NCBI GenBank assembly: GCA_002373715.1
Contig: DFLI01000148.1
Span: forward strand, 1 to 9,686
Origin: Bacteroidales bacterium UBA3623
GTDB lineage: Bacteria; Bacteroidota; Bacteroidia; Bacteroidales; UBA932
Reading direction: 5' to 3'
Length of the DNA: 9,686 bases
How positions within the stretch are numbered: the stretch's first letter is position 1; each line of letters opens with the position of its first letter. Below are positions 6,626 to 9,686 of this stretch, piece after piece. The notes below the pieces were generated by a model. The model saw only the letters and a list, made by a program, of their open reading frames with translations. It did no database searches and was not told the DNA's origin. The position numbers and the translations under genes were made by a program.

Positions 6626-8073
6626 ATCTGAAGGTCATATCGCGTAACGTGGGCGTGGCGCTCCTGGTGAGTGCCCTGTTCATGCTACTGGCGGCCATAG
6701 TATCGCTTATTGACGGGGGAGACAGTGCTCTGGCCCCCTTGCTCATCAGCTTTACCATAACCTTCATCGTGGGAATTTTCCCCTTCATTTTCACCCGCAA
6801 GAACGCCCAGATTTCGCTGAAAGACGGCTTCATGATTATCTTCCTTTCATGGATGCTATCCTTCATTTTCGGCGCCTTGCCGTATGCCCTGTGGGGCGGC
6901 CCGTTCACGGTCATTAACGCCTGGTTTGAGAGCGTATCCGGCTTCACCACCACGGGTGCTACCATCCTGGAAGATGTAGAAGCCCTGCCTCGCAGCCTTC
7001 TGTTCTGGCGCGCTGCCACGCATTTTATCGGAGGTTTGGGAGTTGTGGTGTTCCTGCTGCTCATTATTCCCAATACTTCGCCCATTCGTCTGAGGCTCAC
7101 CAATATGGAGCTTTCCTCCCTCTCCAGGGACGATTACCGCAGCCGCGCCAATAAGTCGGTATACATTTTCGCCTCGGTGTTCCTGGGGCTGGGTGCTCTG
7201 GCCTTTATCAGCTACATGCTGGCGGGTATGAGCTGGTTTGACGCCATCTGCCACGCCTTCAGCGTGTGCGCCACGGGTGGTTTTTCCACCCGCAACCTGA
7301 GCATTGCGGCCTTCCAGTCGGATGCCATTTCCATCCTTACGATTATCTTTATGTTCCTGGGATCCATCCACTTCGGCATCATTTTCATGGTGCTGGTGGG
7401 TCGTTCCCTGAGGCCTTTGCATAATCCCATCCTGCGGTTCTACGTAATAGCCCTGGCCTGCATTTCGGTGGTTACCGGGCTTTCGCTCAAGCTTCAAGGT
7501 GCAGACATCACCTGGGGCCGGGCCTTCCTGAACGGCACTTTCCAGGTGGTGAGCTACGCTTCCACTTCCGGCCTGGCGGTGTGTGACAACTCCAACTGGC
7601 CCATTCTGGCCTGCTTCATGCTGGTGCTGGTTTCGCTGGTGTGCGGCTGCGCGGGTTCTACCAGCGGCGGCCTCAAGACAGACCGCGCCATGGTGCTGTT
7701 CAAGGCCATCCGCATGCAAATCCATAAGACGCTGTACCCGTCCACCATCTTTGAGGTGCGTCTGGGCCGCCGCATCCTGCACGACGAAGAAATTTACCCC
7801 CAGGTGCTGTACATCGCCCTGTATTTCCTGCTGGTGGGTCTGTCGGCCGTCGTTTGCATACTGGTGGGAGACCCTAACAACCACGCCATTCTGGGCTCTG
7901 TGGCCTCCCTTAGCAATGTGGGCCCGTCCCTGGGAGACATTGGCTCCATGGGCAATTACAATTCAGAGCCGGGTATCCTGAAGTTCATTTTCTCCTTCGA
8001 CATGTTCCTGGGCCGTGTGGAAATTTATCCCGTGCTGGCCGTTATCTCGGGCCTCTTTAACCACAAGTACTAG
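6622..8073 (+). CDS. trkH: Trk-type potassium uptake channel subunit TrkH
   Basis: This is the inner-membrane, ion-conducting subunit of the Trk/Ktr K+ uptake family. The 483-residue protein has the four membrane-pore-membrane repeats. The pore-loop filters are TTTGAT (Gly112), CATGGFS (Gly219), ASTSGLA (Gly317) and SNVGPSLG (Gly434). The intramembrane gating loop GCAGSTSGGLKTDR is at 342-355, and the C-terminal FLGRVEIYPVL (462-472) is characteristic. Length and all four filters are intact, so it should be functional. Its gating partner TrkA (an NAD/nucleotide-binding RCK protein) is not encoded in this window; the gene before it is a HAMP-bearing membrane protein instead. The start overlaps that gene by 4 nt and the stop shares one base with the helicase start, so all three are probably translated from one mRNA. 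Confidence 0.95.
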   Translation: MNLKVISRNVGVALLVSALFMLLAAIVSLIDGGDSALAPLLISFTITFIVGIFPFIFTRKNAQISLKDGFMIIFLSWMLSFIFGALPYALWGGPFTVINAWFESVSGFTTTGATILEDVEALPRSLLFWRAATHFIGGLGVVVFLLLIIPNTSPIRLRLTNMELSSLSRDDYRSRANKSVYIFASVFLGLGALAFISYMLAGMSWFDAICHAFSVCATGGFSTRNLSIAAFQSDAISILTIIFMFLGSIHFGIIFMVLVGRSLRPLHNPILRFYVIALACISVVTGLSLKLQGADITWGRAFLNGTFQVVSYASTSGLAVCDNSNWPILACFMLVLVSLVCGCAGSTSGGLKTDRAMVLFKAIRMQIHKTLYPSTIFEVRLGRRILHDEEIYPQVLYIALYFLLVGLSAVVCILVGDPNNHAILGSVASLSNVGPSLGDIGSMGNYNSEPGILKFIFSFDMFLGRVEIYPVLAVISGLFNHKY

Positions 8074-9572
8074 TGGACCGCGCGGGCTTTCTGTACAAGA
8101 CGTTTCTGGGCTGTTTTTCCTATGAAACCACCCCCTGCCAGGAGAAACTCCTAAGACAGGTTTCGTCTTTTATAACGGCCGATGAAGACATCCTGGTGGT
8201 GAACGGCTATGCCGGAACGGGTAAGACATCGGCCCTGGCGGCCGTGGTGGGTGGTTTAGCCTCCCTGCAGATTCCCTGCGTGCTGCTGGCTCCCACGGGC
8301 CGGTCGGCCAAAGTGCTCTCCGGCTACTGCGGCAAGCCGGCCTCTACCATCCACAAGCATATTTACAGGCAAAAATCCTTCGGGGCCGATGGTCAGGGAC
8401 TGTTTTCTTTATCGCCCAACAAGGCCAAAGGCACGCTCTTCATAGTAGATGAGGTGTCGCTTATAGGCATTTCCTCCGGGGAAGGCGGGGGAGCCTTCGG
8501 CAGCGGCAATCTTTTGGCCGATTTGGTGGCTTTCGTGCGCGCCGGCGTGGACTGCAAGCTCATCCTGGTGGGAGACGCCGCGCAGCTGCCCCCGGTGGGT
8601 CTGGAGGAGTCTCCGGCCCTGTCGCCGGACTATATGGAAGGCTTTGGCGGGGTGTCTTACGCCACGCTCACCACGGTGGTGCGCCAGGCGGCCGATTCGG
8701 GCATCCTCATGAACGCCACGCACTTAAGAACCCTGCTGGATTCCATGGATGAGCCCATCGGCCTGGAAGATTTGGGACTTGAGATCCCCGATCAGGTCGG
8801 GGATGACGGTCATGCCCGGCCTCTTTCTCGTCATGCCCGGCCTCTTTCTCGTCATTCCCGGCTTGACCGGGAATCTCCCGATATCCAGCGCCTCTCCGGC
8901 GCTGAGCTGCTGGAGGCTCTTTCCGATGCCTATGACAAGTATGGCAGCGACGAGGTGGCGGTGCTTTGCCGCTCCAATAAGAGGGCCGTGCGCTACAACA
9001 TGGGCATCCGCGCCCAGGTGCTGTACCGGGAGGAAAAACTGTGCAGGGGAGACCGCCTGATGGTGGTGAAAAACAACTATAGGGAAGACCTGGAGGGCAC
9101 GGACTACATAGCCAACGGAGACATTGCTGAGCTGGTTCGTATCCGTCATTATGAGGAGCGTTACGGCCTCCACTTTGCCGATGCCACGCTCTCTTTCCCC
9201 GACTACGGCGGCCAGGAGATTGAAACCAAGGTGCTGCTGGATACGCTGGACTCTGAGTCTCCGGCGCTGGGCCGGGAGCAGGCGCAGGCCCTGTGGGAGG
9301 GCGTATCGGCCGATTATGCTCACCTCGCCACCAAGAAAAAGCGTTACGAGGCCGTGCGCTCAGACCCTTTCTACAGCGCCCTGCAGCTTAAATATGCCCA
9401 GGCCATTACCTGTCACAAGGCCCAGGGCGGCCAGTGGGACTGCGTGTTCATAGACAATCCCTTCTGGCAGGACTTCCTGGTGCCGGACGACATCAAATGG
9501 CTGTACACCGCCCTAACTCGCGCGGTGCAAAAGGTCTATCTGGTCAATTTCCCCGATTCCTTATTCGCCTGA
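8073..9572 (+). CDS. SF1B (RecD/Pif1-like) DNA helicase with in-frame repeat insertion
   Basis: This is an ATP-dependent DNA helicase of 499 residues. Motifs in order: Walker A GYAGTGKT (45-52), motif Ia LLAPTGRSAKVL (71-82), Walker B LFIVDEVSLI (122-131), motif III LILVGDAAQLPPVG (163-176), Arg204 in VVRQ, the UvrD_C_2-type motif TCHKAQGGQWDCVFID (446-461) and motif VI LYTALTRA (477-484) with Arg483. All ATPase motifs are present. The start is GTG at 8073, because an in-frame TAA at 8058-8060 blocks extension and conserved-looking sequence begins by residue 7. The start shares one base with the trkH stop. Residues about 238-269 are low-complexity, contain a doubled HARPLSR heptapeptide, and are encoded by a palindromic repeat element; they separate NATHLRTLLDS from the helicase core at the start of domain 2A. 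Related Bacteroidota proteins are annotated as AAA-family or RecD-like ATPases. The cellular role is not known to me. Confidence 0.88.
   Translation: MDRAGFLYKTFLGCFSYETTPCQEKLLRQVSSFITADEDILVVNGYAGTGKTSALAAVVGGLASLQIPCVLLAPTGRSAKVLSGYCGKPASTIHKHIYRQKSFGADGQGLFSLSPNKAKGTLFIVDEVSLIGISSGEGGGAFGSGNLLADLVAFVRAGVDCKLILVGDAAQLPPVGLEESPALSPDYMEGFGGVSYATLTTVVRQAADSGILMNATHLRTLLDSMDEPIGLEDLGLEIPDQVGDDGHARPLSRHARPLSRHSRLDRESPDIQRLSGAELLEALSDAYDKYGSDEVAVLCRSNKRAVRYNMGIRAQVLYREEKLCRGDRLMVVKNNYREDLEGTDYIANGDIAELVRIRHYEERYGLHFADATLSFPDYGGQEIETKVLLDTLDSESPALGREQAQALWEGVSADYAHLATKKKRYEAVRSDPFYSALQLKYAQAITCHKAQGGQWDCVFIDNPFWQDFLVPDDIKWLYTALTRAVQKVYLVNFPDSLFA
8781..8877. repeat. Composite palindromic repeat inserted in frame in the helicase gene
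   Basis: Four related pieces are visible. A 27-nt palindromic unit at 8851-8877 runs GTCAT-TCCCGG-CTTGA-CCGGGA-ATCTC. A homologous 27-nt unit at 8781-8807 is inverted; read on the minus strand it is GTCAT-CCCCGA-CCTGA-TCGGGG-ATCTC. Between them lie two identical tandem 21-nt copies (8809-8829 and 8830-8850) that begin GTCATGCCCGGC and end CTC, resembling units whose right arm has been replaced. The whole resembles REP/RPE-type palindromic elements, which are known to insert into coding genes in some bacteria (for example Rickettsia). The reading frame stays open through it. The helicase core motifs lie outside. Confidence 0.85.
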
Positions 9573-9576
9573 GTCC

Positions 9577-9590
9577 GGAGTCCCCACTCC
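9577..9590. other. Short hairpin after the helicase gene
   Basis: GGAGT (9577-9581) and ACTCC (9586-9590) pair around CCCC, 4 nt after the helicase stop. The stem is only 5 bp and no T-run follows, so it is a weak terminator candidate at best. Confidence 0.25.
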
Positions 9591-9598
9591 TTGTCCCT

Positions 9599-9685
9599 GC
9601 CTAAAGCGCACTATCGGCCCTCTAAATCCCATTCTGTGCTTTAGCCCCACCTTTACCCCAGCCTAAAGCACACTATCGGCCCTCT
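9599..9685. repeat. Pair of 25-nt direct repeats with an inverted half-copy between
   Basis: The first copy is 9599-9623 and the second 9661-9685. They differ at one base (GCCTAAAGC then G or A) and share CACTATCGGCCCTCT. The spacer is 37 nt, giving a 62-nt period. Within the spacer, TGTGCTTTAG (9635-9644) is the exact reverse complement of CTAAAGCACA in the second copy (9663-9672) and one mismatch from the first (9601-9610). The repeats may continue past the window edge. No coding sequence covers them. Confidence 0.8.
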
Positions 9686-9686
9686 G

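Noticed and set aside
6856..7884. 342-codon open frame antisense to trkH
   Set aside because: Shadow of TrkH, which has all four selectivity filters on the plus strand.
8724..9323. 199-codon antisense frame containing peptides such as KPGMTRKRPGMT
   Set aside because: These peptides are the minus-strand translation of the palindromic repeat element, not a separate protein; helicase motifs lie on the plus strand.
8073..9572. Helicase as a pseudogene because of the repeat insertion
   Set aside because: The frame is open from GTG to TGA and every helicase motif before and after the insert is intact.
9599..9685. Possible start of a CRISPR array (25-nt repeats, 37-nt spacer)
   Set aside because: Only two copies are visible, the spacer holds an inverted piece of the repeat, and no cas gene is nearby.

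Overview
The window looks like a piece of a Bacteroidota chromosome, probably an uncultured Bacteroidales-type gut bacterium (inference). Support: the 5S rRNA has the Bacteroidota-type core. Three upstream regions carry the Bacteroidota sigma-ABfr -7 motif TAnnTTTG, once with a correctly spaced -33 TTG. Start codons lack recognisable Shine-Dalgarno sequences. All encoded proteins fit families common in this phylum. The coding DNA is fairly GC-rich with GC-ending codons, so it is not a typical low-GC Bacteroides; an Alistipes- or Cryptobacteroides-like lineage is a guess.

Layout. (1) 1-228: the end of an rRNA operon, with 23S-5S spacer, 5S rRNA and a strong intrinsic terminator. (2) 229-351: a spacer with GC hairpins, a candidate promoter and an AT-rich palindrome. 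(3) 352-3305 (+): a tightly packed three-gene operon encoding a FabB-like ketoacyl-ACP synthase, a compact phytoene-desaturase-like FAD oxidoreductase and a FabG-type ketoreductase. The genes overlap or are 1 nt apart. Together they could extend, reduce and oxidise an ACP-bound polyketide or fatty-acid chain, like the core of Bacteroidota aryl-polyene/flexirubin-type loci, but no ACP, dehydratase or acyltransferase is present here. (4) 3283-5686 (-): a ROK-family regulator followed 7 nt later by a class I/II aminotransferase, whose 3' end overlaps the fabG 3' end by 23 nt. (5) 5687-5800: a divergent promoter region. (6) 5801-9572 (+): three coupled genes for a two-TM HAMP-bearing membrane protein with no output domain, the K+ channel-transporter subunit TrkH, and a RecD/Pif1-like SF1 helicase. 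(7) 9573-9686: noncoding DNA with two near-identical 25-nt direct repeats cut off by the window edge.

Most unusual items: a composite palindromic repeat of about 97 bp inserted in frame inside the helicase gene, adding about 32 residues; a strong excess of the motif ATCGGCC/GGCCGAT (22 loci, including three full ATCGGCCGAT palindromes), apparently supported by unusual synonymous codon choice; the output-less HAMP protein translationally coupled to TrkH; and an isolated KAS/oxidoreductase/ketoreductase triad directly behind an rRNA operon. No mobile-element genes, CRISPR array or defence island was found.
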